From: Streptococcus pseudopneumoniae
Lineage (GTDB): Bacteria; Bacillota; Bacilli; Lactobacillales; Streptococcaceae
Direction: 5' to 3'
DNA: 32,583 nt
Assembly (NCBI RefSeq): GCF_001073085.1
Contig: NZ_JVFV01000038.1
Coordinates: 31,167-63,749 of the forward strand
Shown: positions 1 to 8,887 of the stretch, piece after piece
Layout of the letters: each line of letters starts with the position of its first letter
Numbering within the stretch: the first letter of the stretch is position 1
Made by a program: the position numbers and the translations under genes
The notes under the pieces: generated by a model
Seen by the model: only the letters and a program-made list of their open reading frames with translations
Database searches by the model: none
Told to the model about the DNA's origin: nothing

Positions 1-47
1 GAATCCCTTTGTCAAGCCTTTTTCAACACTTTTTAGAATTTTTATAT

Positions 48-447
48 TCAATTGAAACAAGAATAAGATAAAAGAGCCTCGGAAAAAGTATTGCAATTGG
101 TAATACCTTTTTGAGATGCTTTTTAATATGAGCCCATTTCTTCTCAATAGGATTGTACTCAGGTGAGTAGGGAGGAAGAGGTAAAAGTTCATGCCCAAAT
201 TCTTCACATAAGAGCTCTAGCTTACCCATTCTATGGAATCTTGCATTATCCATAATAATAACTGATGGTGTGTTTAATGTTGGTAAGAGAAACTTCTGAA
301 ACCAAGCTTAAAAAAAGTCGCTCGTCATCGTCTCTTCGTAAGTCATTGGAGCGATTAACTTGCCATTTATTAGCCCAGCAACCAATGAAATCCTCTGATA
401 TCTTCTTCCAGATACTTCACCTCTTATTAACTGACCTTTCAGAGAAA
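48..447 (-). pseudogene. IS630-family transposase remnant (DDE catalytic half)
   Basis: The minus strand encodes the C-terminal DDE half of an IS630-Spn1-like transposase. Visible pieces are SGRRYQRISLVAGLING, IIMDNARFHRMGKLELLCEE (second catalytic Asp in MDNARFH) and PPYSPEYNPIEKKWAHIKKH (catalytic Glu in NPIEKKW). It is broken twice. An in-frame TAA at 308-310 separates TSDFF from AWFQKFLLPTLN in the same frame. Near 98-100 a one-base shift moves the reading frame, after which CNTFSEALLSYSCFN ends at 48-50. The N-terminal HTH half is missing; sequence before about 447 no longer matches. It cannot make a full transposase from this copy. The family call comes from recognised motifs. Element ends and inverted repeats were not found. 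Confidence 0.85.
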
Positions 448-717
448 ATCCCTTGTGAATAGGCAAACAAAAGAGTAGATAAAAGCATTTTAGGGTGATA
501 AGACGGCGACTAAAGGCGTGATAGAAGGCTTGAACGTGTCGTTCCTCCAAGGTATTCACCACTTTTTCAATAGTAAAACAAGATGTTCTTGTGGCAAGAA
601 TGAACTGATTTCTAGTGGTAAAGTTGTTTGATTTTTGTTATAGTGAATATACATGGAATAGCTTTTCTAAATAGTTTATTGTGAAATTCTATTTTACAAA
701 GACTATCGCAAATATGC
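448..717. other. Gene-free stretch between IS remnant and fusA terminators
   Basis: I see no supportable gene here. A minus-strand reading frame over 450-562 (start MVNTLEERHVQAFYHAFSRR) runs into the transposase remnant but its residues match no transposase part I know, so it may be flanking DNA fused to the decayed IS. No convincing terminal repeat of the insertion sequence is visible. Confidence 0.4.
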
Positions 718-749
718 AAAAAGCAACGGCAAAAACCATTGCTTTTTTT
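718..749 (+). terminator. Terminator-like hairpin downstream of fusA
   Basis: Stem AAAAGCAACGG / CCATTGCTTTT with one C-A mismatch, loop about 6 bases, followed by seven T on the plus strand. The other strand also ends in five T, so it may work both ways. It lies beyond the fusA terminator at 822-849. Confidence 0.5.
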
Positions 750-821
750 GGGAGACAAGGGACTATTGTCCTAGACTCAGATGTTAGTTTTATTCAACCC
801 ACAACAGCTGACAAAGAGCCG

Positions 822-849
822 AAAAAGAAGCCACAAAGTGACTTCTTTT
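822..849 (-). terminator. fusA intrinsic terminator
   Basis: On the minus strand, AAAAGAAGTCAC, a 3-base loop, then GTGGCTTCTTTT (one G-T wobble) with a five-T tail. It starts 15 bases past the fusA stop codon. Confidence 0.8.
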
Positions 850-863
850 AAAGTGACGGTGAA

Positions 864-2945
864 TTATTCTTCACCTTTATTTTTCTTAATGATTTCTTCT
901 TGTACTGACTTAGGTACATCTTCGTAGTGGTCAAATACCATCATAAATGTACCACGTCCTTGTGATGCAGAACGAAGAACTGTTGCGTAACCGAACATTT
1001 CAGCAAGTGGAACGTAAGCACGAACGATTTGGCTGTTACCGTGTGCTTCCATACCATCTACACGTCCACGACGAGCAGTTACGTGACCCATAACATCACC
1101 AAGATTTTCTTCTGGAACAGTGATTGTTACAAGCATCATTGGTTCAAGGATAGCTGGTTGTGCAGTCTTAGCAGCTTCTTTAAGTGCAAGAGATGCAGCG
1201 ATCTTGAAGGCAGTTTCAGATGAGTCGACATCGTGGTATGAACCATCGTAAAGCTTAGCTTTAACGTCAACCATTGGGTAACCAGCAAGAACACCGTTAG
1301 CCATAGATTCTACCAAACCTTTTTCAACCGCTGGGATAAATTCACGAGGAACCACACCACCGACGATTGCGTTTTCGAATTCGAATCCTTTTCCTTCTTC
1401 GTTTGGAGTAAATTCAATCCATACATCACCGAACTGACCTTTACCACCAGACTGACGTTTGAAGAATCCACGTGCTTGAGTAGAAGCGCGGAATGTTTCA
1501 CGGTAAGATACTTGAGGAGCACCTACGTTCGCTTCAACTTTGAACTCACGACGCATACGGTCAACAAGGACGTCAAGGTGAAGCTCACCCATACCAGAGA
1601 TAACTGTTTCACCAGTTTCAACGTTAGTTTCAACGCGGAATGTTGGATCTTCTTCAGCCAATTTTTGAAGGGCGATACCCATCTTATCTTGGTCTGCTTT
1701 AGATTTAGGCTCAACCATCAATTGGATAACTGGTTCTGGAACGTTGATTGACTCAAGGATGATTTTAGCTTTTTCATCTGTCAATGAGTCACCAGTTGTT
1801 GTATCTTTCAAACCAACAGCAGCAGCGATATCACCAGAGTAAACTGTTTCGATTTCTTTACGAGTGTTGGCGTGCATTTGAAGGATACGTCCGATACGTT
1901 CACGTTTACCTTTAGAAGTGTTCAATACGTATGAACCTGATTGAAGAACACCTGAGTAAACACGGAAGAATGTCAAACGACCTACGAATGGGTCAGTCAT
2001 GATCTTGAAGGCAAGAGCTGCAAATGGCTCATCATCAGATGCTGGACGTTCTTCTTCTTCGTCTGTATCTGGGTTTACACCCTTGATTGCAGGGATATCA
2101 AGTGGGCTTGGAAGGTAGTCAAGGACTGCATCCAACATCAATTGAACCCCTTTGTTCTTGAAGGCAGAACCACAAAGTACTGGGTAGAATTCAACGTTGA
2201 TTGTTGCTTTACGGATACCAGCTTTCAATTCTTCGTTTGTGATTTCTTCCCCTTCAAGGTATTTCATCATCAAGTCTTCATCAGTTTCAGCAACTGCTTC
2301 AACCAATTTTTCACGGTATTCTTGAGCTTGTTCAAGGTATTCAGCTGGAATATCTTCTTCAAGGATATCTGTACCAAGGTCGTTCGTATAGATTTCAGCT
2401 TTCATCTTGATCAAGTCAATGATTCCGCGGAAGTCATCTTCAGCACCGATTGGCAATTGAATTGGGTGAGCGTTTGCTTGAAGACGGTCATGAAGTGTGC
2501 TTACTGAGTAAAGGAAGTCAGCACCGATTTTATCCATCTTGTTTGCAAATACGATACGTGGAACTCCGTATTCAGTTGCTTGACGCCAAACTGTTTCAGT
2601 TTGAGGTTCAACACCTGATTGTGAGTCAAGAACGGTTACAGCACCGTCCAAAACGCGGAGTGAACGTTGAACTTCGATAGTGAAGTCCACGTGTCCTGGT
2701 GTGTCGATGATGTTTACACGAGTGTCTTTCCATTGAGCTGTTGTAGCGGCAGATGTGATAGTGATACCACGTTCTTGCTCTTGCTCCATCCAGTCCATTT
2801 GTGACGCACCTTCGTGAGTTTCACCGATTTTGTGAATCTTACCAGTGTAGTAAAGGATACGCTCAGTTGTAGTTGTTTTACCAGCATCGACGTGAGCCAT
2901 GATACCGATATTACGAGTTTTTTCAAGTGAAAATTCGCGTGCCAT
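864..2945 (-). CDS. fusA: Translation elongation factor G
   Basis: Ribosomal translocase, a cytosolic GTPase that moves tRNA-mRNA after peptide-bond formation and works with RRF in ribosome recycling. The 693 residues are full family length. Seen in order: P-loop [14 protein letters not shown] (about residues 17-30), switch [14 protein letters not shown] guanine-specificity motif, then domains II to V ending in the EF-G C-terminal fold ([21 protein letters not shown]). ATG start with AGGAG upstream. It is the third gene of a str-type cluster rpsL-rpsG-fusA, but here two terminators and its own promoter lie in the 429-base gap before it, so it is probably transcribed largely alone. tuf is not next to it, as is usual in streptococci. 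Identification is secure. Confidence 0.98.
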   Translation of the reverse strand: MAREFSLEKTRNIGIMAHVDAGKTTTTERILYYTGKIHKIGETHEGASQMDWMEQEQERGITITSAATTAQWKDTRVNIIDTPGHVDFTIEVQRSLRVLDGAVTVLDSQSGVEPQTETVWRQATEYGVPRIVFANKMDKIGADFLYSVSTLHDRLQANAHPIQLPIGAEDDFRGIIDLIKMKAEIYTNDLGTDILEEDIPAEYLEQAQEYREKLVEAVAETDEDLMMKYLEGEEITNEELKAGIRKATINVEFYPVLCGSAFKNKGVQLMLDAVLDYLPSPLDIPAIKGVNPDTDEEEERPASDDEPFAALAFKIMTDPFVGRLTFFRVYSGVLQSGSYVLNTSKGKRERIGRILQMHANTRKEIETVYSGDIAAAVGLKDTTTGDSLTDEKAKIILESINVPEPVIQLMVEPKSKADQDKMGIALQKLAEEDPTFRVETNVETGETVISGMGELHLDVLVDRMRREFKVEANVGAPQVSYRETFRASTQARGFFKRQSGGKGQFGDVWIEFTPNEEGKGFEFENAIVGGVVPREFIPAVEKGLVESMANGVLAGYPMVDVKAKLYDGSYHDVDSSETAFKIAASLALKEAAKTAQPAILEPMMLVTITVPEENLGDVMGHVTARRGRVDGMEAHGNSQIVRAYVPLAEMFGYATVLRSASQGRGTFMMVFDHYEDVPKSVQEEIIKKNKGEE

Positions 2946-2982
2946 GAGGTTTGTTTCTCCTATATTTTTTTATTTCTATTTT

Positions 2983-2991
2983 ATTATAACA
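2983..2991 (-). promoter_or_regulatory. fusA promoter (extended -10)
   Basis: Minus-strand TGTTATAAT (TG, one base, then TATAAT at 2983-2988) lies 38 bases before the fusA ATG and just after the terminator at 3001-3026. No good -35 is seen; that position falls in the terminator stem. An extended -10 can work without one. Confidence 0.6.
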
Positions 2992-3000
2992 CGATTTAAT

Positions 3001-3026
3001 AAAAACGGATAGGCAGGACCTACCCG
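3001..3026 (-). terminator. Terminator between rpsG and fusA (proximal to fusA)
   Basis: Minus-strand CGGGTAGG, loop TCCTG, CCTATCCG, then TTTTTATT. The stem has one mismatch. It lies upstream of the fusA promoter and would stop read-through from rpsLG. Confidence 0.75.
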
Positions 3027-3076
3027 TTCTCAATGTTTATCTTGTTATGGTTGGTTTCAACTTGTAGATAAGTTAA

Positions 3077-3283
3077 GTTGAACTTGGGCTATAGTTAATT
3101 AGCCGATAGTAGCTCAATTGGACCCGGGCTAAAAGCTCAAGTTAACTGATTTGAACCCGAGCGAGGCCCGGTGCAAAAAAGATAAACTGCTTTGTGTTCA
3201 CGGAACACTGCATCAGTTTCCTATTTTTGCCTTGGGCCTTTACCGCTCTTGGTATCATAATCTAGTTGAGCTCAAGCTAAAAG
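3077..3283. repeat. Three degenerate 18-19-base direct repeats and nested hairpin in the rpsG-fusA spacer
   Basis: Three imperfect copies with core GGGCTAAAAG-type sequence start at 3077 (GTTGAACTTGGGCTATAG), 3117 (ATTGGACCCGGGCTAAAAG) and 3265 (GTTGAGCTCAAGCTAAAAG). The second copy sits in a nested hairpin: CCGGGC (3124-3129) can pair with GCCCGG (3066 series at 3166-3171), with GCTC (3135-3138) and GAGC (3159-3162) inside. There is also a hairpin GGTTGC/GCAACC near 3308-3323. The spacer has no gene. Function is unknown; it could be a leader-type structure or a small mobile repeat. Confidence 0.5.
3174..3219 (-). terminator. rpsG distal terminator
   Basis: On the minus strand AAACTG, TGCAG, GTGTTC, loop CGT, GAACAC, AAAG, CAGTTT form a hairpin with an internal loop, followed by ATCTTTTTT. 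It lies about 160 bases after the rpsG stop. Confidence 0.65.
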
Positions 3284-3377
3284 TCTGGAGAAAAAGATGA
3301 ATCTCATTGGTTGCAATCGCAACCTGCTTCGATTCCCTATTTTCTCTGGGACTTTCTTAACGCTTTCGCATCCTATA

Positions 3378-3848
3378 TTACCAACGGAAGTGTGCGAAGG
3401 CACGGTTAGCTTCAGCCATACGGTGAGTGTCTTCACGTTTCTTAACTGCTGCACCAGTGTTGTTAGCAGCATCCAAGATTTCTTTTGCAAGACGGTCTTG
3501 CATTGTGTGTTCACCACGAAGGCGAGCGATTGTTACCAACCAACGAAGTCCAAGTGTTGTACGACGTTCTGGACGAACTTCAACTGGGACTTGGTAGTTA
3601 GAACCACCAACACGACGTGCACGTACTTCAAGTACAGGCATGATGTTTTCCATAGCTGTTTCAAATACTTCAAGTGCATCGTTACCAGTAACTTCTTTGA
3701 TTTGTTCAAAAGCACCGTAAACGATTGAAGCAGCTGTACCACGTTTACCGTCAAGCATAACGCGGTTGATAAGACGAGTAACTAATTGTGAATTGTAAAG
3801 CGGATCTGGCAATACGTCACGTTTTGGAGCTCTATTTTTACGACTCAT
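3378..3848 (-). CDS. rpsG: 30S ribosomal protein S7
   Basis: Primary 16S rRNA 3' major-domain binding protein that nucleates assembly of the 30S head and contacts the E site. The 156-residue length is typical for Firmicutes. The N-terminus [20 protein letters not shown] and the C-terminus [15 protein letters not shown] match S7. ATG start; AAGGGG lies about 10 bases before it. It follows rpsL with a 19-base gap in the same operon, transcribed from the promoter at 4422-4451. S7 often represses its own operon through the rpsL-rpsG spacer in enterobacteria; the short gap here gives no visible equivalent. Confidence 0.98.
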   Translation of the reverse strand: MSRKNRAPKRDVLPDPLYNSQLVTRLINRVMLDGKRGTAASIVYGAFEQIKEVTGNDALEVFETAMENIMPVLEVRARRVGGSNYQVPVEVRPERRTTLGLRWLVTIARLRGEHTMQDRLAKEILDAANNTGAAVKKREDTHRMAEANRAFAHFRW

Positions 3849-3867
3849 TTCTCTTTATCCCCTTTCC

Positions 3868-4284
3868 TTATGCTTTTTTCGGACGTTTAGTACCGTATTT
3901 AGAACGGCCTTGTTTACGATCGTTAACACCTGCAGTATCAAGTGCACCACGGACGATATGGTAACGTACCCCTGGAAGGTCTTTTACACGTCCACCGCGA
4001 AGAAGCACCACACTGTGCTCTTGCAAGTTGTGTCCGATACCTGGGATGTAGGCAGTAACTTCGATAAGGTTGCTCAAACGTACACGAGCAAATTTACGAA
4101 GGGCAGAGTTAGGTTTTTTAGGTGTCATTGTTCCAACACGAGTTGCAACACCACGTTTTTGTGGTGAAGAAACGTTTGTTTGAACTTTTTTATGACTGTT
4201 GTAACCAACGTTCAAAGCTGGTGATTTAGATTTTTCTACTTTTGATTTACGCGGTTTGCGAACCAATTGGTTAATTGTAGGCAT
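3868..4284 (-). CDS. rpsL: 30S ribosomal protein S12
   Basis: Decoding-centre protein that monitors tRNA-mRNA pairing and is the classic streptomycin target. It has 138 residues. The conserved segments [27 protein letters not shown] and [12 protein letters not shown] are present. The lysine in TPKKPNS (residue 56 here, the position altered in streptomycin-resistant pneumococci) is wild type. ATG start with AGGAG seven bases upstream. First gene of the operon, followed by rpsG. A strong promoter lies about 140 bases upstream. Confidence 0.98.
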   Translation of the reverse strand: MPTINQLVRKPRKSKVEKSKSPALNVGYNSHKKVQTNVSSPQKRGVATRVGTMTPKKPNSALRKFARVRLSNLIEVTAYIPGIGHNLQEHSVVLLRGGRVKDLPGVRYHIVRGALDTAGVNDRKQGRSKYGTKRPKKA

Positions 4285-4421
4285 CTACATTCTCCTGTGT
4301 TTTTTTTATTTTTGGTGATGATACACTTGGTGACAGCTATCATCTGTGTGTACTTTTGCAACATTTGTCAGCACGTCCCTGTACACTCTTGAGAGACCAA
4401 AAGTAAAAAGTACCGTCTATT

Positions 4422-4451
4422 ATTGTACCACGTTTTTTCTATTTTTGTCAA
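4422..4451 (-). promoter_or_regulatory. rpsL-rpsG operon promoter
   Basis: Minus strand: perfect -35 TTGACA (4446-4451), 18-base spacer, -10 TACAAT (4422-4427). The leader of roughly 130 bases can form a hairpin GATGATA/TATCATC (4317-4323 with 4338-4344), which is not followed by a T run. Confidence 0.8.
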
Positions 4452-4556
4452 TATATTTCTTCTTATTTTTTGACTTCTTTGCTCTAAAAATTCTATGAAA
4501 ACGGTCACCTGCCAGATAGACTCTTCAACCGACCACATAGACAAAGCTTCTTGTAA

Positions 4557-4584
4557 TTGTCAACAAAATGGTGTTTAATAGATT
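4557..4584 (+). promoter_or_regulatory. Candidate promoter of the LytTR/DUF3021 pair
   Basis: TTGTCA (4557-4562), 16-base spacer, TAGATT (4579-4584), 45 bases before the start codon. Divergent from the rpsL promoter. I could not identify a convincing pair of LytTR direct repeats nearby. Confidence 0.4.
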
Positions 4585-4628
4585 TGTAAGTAAGAGATCT
4601 CTATTACAACTTTTACAAAGGAGAAAAT

Positions 4629-5069
4629 ATGAAAGTTAGACTTGACATTGATCAACAATACGCCGAAGAACAAATCATCATAGAAGCACCATCTTTGTCC
4701 CCTAGAGTTCAAAAAGTTCAAGACTTTGTTCAATCACTGGATCAAAACGAAACTCTTAAAGGAAAATTCCAAGACCAGGTCTACTTGATTCAGATTAGTA
4801 AGATTCAACGTATATATATTGAAAATCGCAAAGTCTTAGCTGAAACGGATAGCCAAACCTATGCGCTCGACATTCGTCTTTACCAAGCAAGTGAAATTCT
4901 ACCTGCTTCCTTTATCCAAATTTCCCAATCGGAAATTATCAACATCGATGCTATTAGTCATCTAAAACTAACCTCTAACGGCTTGATTGAAATCTATCTA
5001 AAAAATGACAGTTTCACCTACTCATCTCGCCGTTACCTCAAAACTATTAAGGAGAAATTAGAACTATGA
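4629..5069 (+). CDS. LytTR-domain DNA-binding regulator
   Basis: 146 residues. The C-terminal half (about 45-146) is a LytTR fold: YLIQISKIQRIYIENRKV, then SFIQISQSEIINIDAI and the closing SRRYLKTIKEKL, typical of this beta-rich DNA-binding domain. The N-terminal 40 residues are not a receiver domain, so this is not a phosphorelay regulator. The start has AAAGGAG. The stop overlaps the next start (ATGA), so it is translationally coupled to a DUF3021 membrane protein. In S. mutans, HdrR/HdrM and BrsR/BrsM are LytTR regulators held inactive by a partner membrane protein, and this pair has the same layout. Targets cannot be read here; autoregulation is likely by analogy. Confidence 0.88.
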   Translation: MKVRLDIDQQYAEEQIIIEAPSLSPRVQKVQDFVQSLDQNETLKGKFQDQVYLIQISKIQRIYIENRKVLAETDSQTYALDIRLYQASEILPASFIQISQSEIINIDAISHLKLTSNGLIEIYLKNDSFTYSSRRYLKTIKEKLEL

Positions 5070-5524
5070 AAAAACAAGTATTTCACGATGCCACAACTGG
5101 TATCCTCATCGGCCTCATCCTATCTATTATCTTTTCTTTTATCTTTTCACCAAGCAACTACGCACCACTTAGCCCCAACTCTTTGATTGGCCAATTCATG
5201 ATCCAACAACAGGTACATGGCGCTCTAGTTTTGCTCTACTGTTCTATCATCTGGGCAGCTATCGGAGTCCTCTTTAGTTTTGGTAGCCGTCTCTTTGCCA
5301 AAGACTGGAGCCTTCTTCGTGCTACTGTCACTCACTTCTTCCTCATGCTATTAGGTTTTGTTCCTCTAGCAATTCTGGCAGGTTGGTTCCCACTTCGCTG
5401 GACTTCCCTTCTCCAACTCATCCCAGAATTTGCAATCGTCTATCTCATCATCTGGACGATTCTTTATAAAAGAGAATCAAAGAAGGTTGCCCACATCAAC
5501 CAATTATTGGCTCAGAAGAAATAA
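5066..5524 (+). CDS. DUF3021-family membrane protein, probable partner of LytTR regulator
   Basis: 152 residues with four hydrophobic segments: about 10-30, 50-70, 88-108 and 115-135. The C-terminus is charged (YKRESKKVAHINQLLAQKK), probably cytosolic. It overlaps the LytTR gene by four bases, so the two are made together. DUF3021 proteins are repeatedly found beside LytTR regulators. By analogy with HdrM/BrsM it may bind and inhibit the regulator at the membrane; that is inference. A terminator follows at once. Confidence 0.8.
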   Translation: MKKQVFHDATTGILIGLILSIIFSFIFSPSNYAPLSPNSLIGQFMIQQQVHGALVLLYCSIIWAAIGVLFSFGSRLFAKDWSLLRATVTHFFLMLLGFVPLAILAGWFPLRWTSLLQLIPEFAIVYLIIWTILYKRESKKVAHINQLLAQKK

Positions 5525-5532
5525 TGCAACAG

Positions 5533-5562
5533 AAACCCACTCATAGGACTGAGTGGGTTTTT
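5533..5562 (+). terminator. Shared terminator between DUF3021 gene and mutS
   Basis: AAACCCACTCA, loop TAGGAC, TGAGTGGGTTT and a T tail. The stem is perfect, and the site lies between convergent genes, so it probably serves both. Confidence 0.85.
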
Positions 5563-5564
5563 GC

Positions 5565-8099
5565 TTATAATTTTTGCTTCCATTCTAACAAGAGGTTCAT
5601 GGCTTGCATCGGTGTCATATTGTACACATCTACTTTAGCCAATTCTGCTAGAATAGGATTTTCTTCCGCCGAGTCAAATAGGGAAATTTGTTCAGAAACT
5701 GCGTGTGTTTGTTTCATTGGAGCAGGACTTTCCTGACCTTGACTCTCTAATTGCGTTAAAATTGCATCTGCTCTTTTCAGCAAGTCTGCCGGTAAACCTG
5801 CAATCTTAGCTACGTGAATACCGTATGATTTATCAGCTGGTCCTGCTTCGATCTTGTGAAGGAAGGTAACCTGTCCATTTTGCTCAAGCGTAGCTACGTG
5901 AACGTTAACCAGATGTCCTAGACTAGTCTCCAAACTAGTCAATTCATGGTAATGAGTCGCAAAGAGAGTCTTGGCTCCGATATGTTCATGAATATACTCG
6001 ATAATTGCCTGGGCCAAGGCCATGCCATCATAAGTTGCCGTTCCGCGTCCAAGCTCATCAAAGAGAATGAGAGAATTCTCAGTCGCATGCGCAATGGCAT
6101 TATTGGCTTCCATCATCTCGACCATAAAGGTAGATTGTCCTGAAACCAAGTCATCTGCCGCCCCGATACGGGTAAAAATTGCATCAAAAATTGGTAAATG
6201 AGCACGTTCTGCTGGTACATAAGAACCCATCTGAGCCATGACCGCTGTCATAGCTAATTGGCGCATATAGGTTGACTTCCCGCTCATGTTAGGCCCTGTA
6301 ATCAGTTGGATGCTAGTATCTTCATCCATTTGGATACTATTGGGAATATAGGTTTGGGCTCCCATGACCTTCTCAACGACAGCGTGACGACCTTTTTGAA
6401 TGTCAATTTGCGAGTCCTGACCAAACTCTGGACGAATCAGGTGTTGATTTTCTGCTACCACTGCCAAGCCTTGTAAGACATCGACAGTAGCGATTCCTTG
6501 GGCTAGGGCTTGCAGGCGTTGGATATATTTCCCAACCTCCTCACGGATCCGCATAAAAATTTCGTACTCTAAGTTTGCTGATTTCTCACGTGCCTCTAAC
6601 ATTTCTCCCTCGATACGCGCCAACTCCTCTGTCCCAAAACGTTCAGAGTTTTTTAGCGTAGCCTTACGGAAAAAGTGGGCTGGTACGTTACCAAGCTGCG
6701 AATTGGTCACATGGAAATAGTAACCGTCCTTTTTATTGTAGTCAATCTTGAGCGTACTGATGCCAGAATTTTCTCTCTCCTTAGCCTCAATCTCAGCAAT
6801 CCAGCTGGTTCCTTCTCTCAGTACCCGACGATACTTGTCCAAGGTCTCATCAAAGCCAGTCCGAATAATACCGCCTTCGGTAATCACGTGAGGAGCCTCA
6901 GGAGCAATGGCTGCGCTAATAAGACTTTCCAACTCAGGAATAGGATCTAATTGTTCAATCAGATAGGCAAGAGCTGGTTGCTCCATTCCTTCTAAAATTG
7001 CTCGAATTCGTGGAACACTTCCCAAGGTAGTCGCTAATTGCAAGAGGTCTTTAGGATTACTTTTCCCAAAAGAAACACGACTAGCCAGACGCTCGATATC
7101 GTAGACTCCCTTGAGGCTTTCTGTCAAATCACTACGTTCAAAGAAATAATCCAGAAAGACCTGTACAACCTCCTGACGTTCAAGGATACGATCCTTGTCA
7201 ATCAAGGGACGGTGGATCCAAGAGCGCAAAAGACGCATACCCATTGCAGTTTTAGTCTCATCTAGCAACCAGAAAAGACTCCCTTGTTTCTTACCAGAAC
7301 GAGCATTTTCTACTAGATCTAAACTAGCCTTGGTTGCATAATCCATCTGCAAGAAATCCTTAATTTCATAACGGACAACTGGTTTCAAATGGTTCAGTTC
7401 TCTCATCTGAGTCCGATGGACATACTGGAGAAGTTTACTGCTGGCAGCTTGTTCAATAGGCGCCAAGCGTGGATCCAGTAGATGTATGTCTTCAAATGAT
7501 TCTTTCTCATAAGAAAGCACCAAATTCATTTGACGGCTGAGAATCTGTTCTTCCTCTTCAGTTAAGGTATAGCCGATGACAACTTCTCTTGCCTTAAGAT
7601 TTCGGATTTCACCACAGACCAGGTTAAAATCCAATAAACCTGTCACATAGAAATCACCCGTCACTAAGTCCATGTATGCCAAACCAAATTGCTGACCGTC
7701 ACGATCAATGGCCACCAAAAAGTTGTTTTGACTGTCTGGTTTACTGCTGTCAACGACTGTACCAGGGGTAATCACCTGCACAACCTCGCGTTTTACAACG
7801 CCAACAGCCTGCTTAGGATCCTCCATCTGCTCAGCAATGGCAACCTTGTAGCCACGCTCCACTAGGACATCAATATACTGTTGGGCAGAGTGATAAGGCA
7901 CACCAGCCATGGGAATAGGATTGTCAGCATTCTTATTGCGACTGGTTAGTGAAATTTCTAGTATCTGGGCAGCATTGACTGCATCTTCGTAAAATAACTC
8001 ATAAAAATCACCCATACGAAAGAGCAAAAAAGCATCTGGATATTGTTTTTTTATATCCACATACTGTTGCATGCCAGGTGATAATTTTTCTGTCATCAT
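5565..8099 (-). CDS. mutS: DNA mismatch repair protein MutS (HexA)
   Basis: Mismatch-recognition ATPase that starts MutL-dependent repair of replication errors and, in streptococci, rejects mismatched donor DNA in transformation. From the chosen start it has 844 residues, matching pneumococcal HexA. Mismatch-binding motif GDFYE is at about residues 30-34, Walker [15 protein letters not shown] near 600, then the FDELGRGT Walker B region and FATHYHELT. Start choice: ATGATG at 8094-8099 follows AGGAG; the frame stays open upstream to 8231 but only through the repeat element at 8123-8298. It lies downstream of argR on the same strand; mutL is not adjacent. Confidence 0.97.
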   Translation of the reverse strand: MMTEKLSPGMQQYVDIKKQYPDAFLLFRMGDFYELFYEDAVNAAQILEISLTSRNKNADNPIPMAGVPYHSAQQYIDVLVERGYKVAIAEQMEDPKQAVGVVKREVVQVITPGTVVDSSKPDSQNNFLVAIDRDGQQFGLAYMDLVTGDFYVTGLLDFNLVCGEIRNLKAREVVIGYTLTEEEEQILSRQMNLVLSYEKESFEDIHLLDPRLAPIEQAASSKLLQYVHRTQMRELNHLKPVVRYEIKDFLQMDYATKASLDLVENARSGKKQGSLFWLLDETKTAMGMRLLRSWIHRPLIDKDRILERQEVVQVFLDYFFERSDLTESLKGVYDIERLASRVSFGKSNPKDLLQLATTLGSVPRIRAILEGMEQPALAYLIEQLDPIPELESLISAAIAPEAPHVITEGGIIRTGFDETLDKYRRVLREGTSWIAEIEAKERENSGISTLKIDYNKKDGYYFHVTNSQLGNVPAHFFRKATLKNSERFGTEELARIEGEMLEAREKSANLEYEIFMRIREEVGKYIQRLQALAQGIATVDVLQGLAVVAENQHLIRPEFGQDSQIDIQKGRHAVVEKVMGAQTYIPNSIQMDEDTSIQLITGPNMSGKSTYMRQLAMTAVMAQMGSYVPAERAHLPIFDAIFTRIGAADDLVSGQSTFMVEMMEANNAIAHATENSLILFDELGRGTATYDGMALAQAIIEYIHEHIGAKTLFATHYHELTSLETSLGHLVNVHVATLEQNGQVTFLHKIEAGPADKSYGIHVAKIAGLPADLLKRADAILTQLESQGQESPAPMKQTHAVSEQISLFDSAEENPILAELAKVDVYNMTPMQAMNLLLEWKQKL

Positions 8100-8122
8100 C
8101 CATTCTCTCCTTGTTAAAAATA

Positions 8123-8298
8123 GAGAGTGGGACAGAAATCGGTAATTCGTTAGAATTCGATTTCGTCGTCCCACCTCCGCACAGTTGAGTAGGGTTATAA
8201 AAGCTGATGAAATCAGCGTAGTAGAGCCCACTCAACCACTGCGGCTTGCTCGACAATCCAAAGACAATTGAGAGGCTAGGACTTTTGTCCCAACCTCC
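8123..8298. repeat. Structured intergenic repeat between argR and mutS
   Basis: About 175 bases bounded by imperfect inverted ends, GAGTGGGACAGAAATC (8125-8140) and GACTTTTGTCCCAACCTC (8280-8297). Inside is a long nested hairpin: CCGCA (8177-8181) with TGCGG (8240-8244), GTTGAGT (8184-8190) with ACTCAAC (8230-8236), GGG with CCC, and GCTGAT/ATCAGC (8203-8208 with 8212-8217). It ends one base before the argR stop codon. I recognise this GTGGGACA...TGTCCCA sequence as recurrent in mitis-group genomes. It has no transposase, so any movement would need help in trans. Confidence 0.65.
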
Positions 8299-8745
8299 TT
8301 ATCTATCCTTCATCAAATCTAACAAACGATCTTCCATGAGTTTAGCAACATGCTGATCTCGGCAGATTACCAAGAGAGTATTGGCACCCGCAACTGTTCC
8401 TAAAATCCATTCATCCTTGTTGGCATCGACAACATTGGCTAAAACTGCGGCTTCACCCAATTTAGTGTGCAAAACTAAGGTAAACTCAGCTCTTGCTACA
8501 CCTTCCAAATGATGGGACAAGAACTCAACCAGATCAATCTTCTCTGTCTCATTTGCTAGTACGTAGTAGACCTTATCATTTTTCTTAACCTTGGTCAAGC
8601 CCAGTTCGCGAAGGTCACGCGACAAGGTCGTTTGCGTCACAAAAACATTGCGTGCTTCCAACCGATCCTGGATCTCTTTTTGAGTCCCTAATTTTTCCTC
8701 AGTGATCATCTGCTTGATCAACTGATGACGTTCTCTTTTTCTCAT
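8299..8745 (-). CDS. argR: Arginine repressor ArgR/AhrC
   Basis: 148-residue arginine-sensing regulator. The N-terminal winged HTH (about 1-70) holds RHQLIKQMI and the recognition region VTQTTLSRDLRELGLTKVKK. The C-terminal hexamerisation and arginine-binding domain (about 80-148) holds GTVAGANTLLVICRD, with the family Asp-containing loop just before it (NVVDANKDEWILGT). ATG start behind AGAGGA. It is divergent from argS, and its promoter contains ARG-box-like sites, so it is probably autoregulated. Streptococci usually carry two or three ArgR paralogues (ArgR, AhrC, ArgR2); which one this is cannot be settled from sequence alone. Confidence 0.95.
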   Translation of the reverse strand: MRKRERHQLIKQMITEEKLGTQKEIQDRLEARNVFVTQTTLSRDLRELGLTKVKKNDKVYYVLANETEKIDLVEFLSHHLEGVARAEFTLVLHTKLGEAAVLANVVDANKDEWILGTVAGANTLLVICRDQHVAKLMEDRLLDLMKDR

Positions 8746-8759
8746 AACATCCTCTCGAG

Positions 8760-8825
8760 TGAATATTTATAACATTTTACAACTATTTAATAAGAACATT
8801 ATACCAAAAAAACTGAATATTTCAA
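8760..8825 (-). promoter_or_regulatory. argR promoter with two ARG-box-like sites
   Basis: Minus strand: -35 TTGAAA (8820-8825), 16-base spacer, -10 TATAAT (8798-8803). TGAATATTTCA (8814-8824) overlaps the -35, and TGAATATTTATAA starts at 8760, downstream of the start point. Both resemble the AT-rich TGAATAWWWAWWCA-type operator bound by ArgR. Confidence 0.6.
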
Positions 8826-8852
8826 AAAAATTCTTATCATTCCTCAAAATTG

Positions 8853-8861
8853 TGATAAAAT
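8853..8861 (+). promoter_or_regulatory. argS promoter (extended -10)
   Basis: TGATAAAAT (TG at 8853-8854, TAAAAT at 8856-8861), 26 bases before the argS start. The -35 region is weak. No T-box leader is present because the leader is too short. Confidence 0.45.
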
Positions 8862-8887
8862 AGAAGAAAAGTCCAAAGGAGTTTATA

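Noticed and set aside
681..851. A 56-codon plus-strand frame from GTG ending KKKPQSDFF
   Set aside because: It covers two terminator hairpins (718-749 and 822-849), which explain its sequence; it has no good ribosome site and no known relative.
1029..2680. Open frames on the opposite strand of fusA and other long genes
   Set aside because: They are shadows of the highly expressed genes' codon pattern, without ribosome sites or recognisable products.
4285..4421. Attenuator or riboswitch in the rpsL leader
   Set aside because: One 7-base hairpin is present but without a T run or any known motif.
8100..8231. 44-codon N-terminal extension of MutS
   Set aside because: It runs through the structured repeat element; the ATGATG at 8094-8099 has AGGAG and gives the family length of 844.
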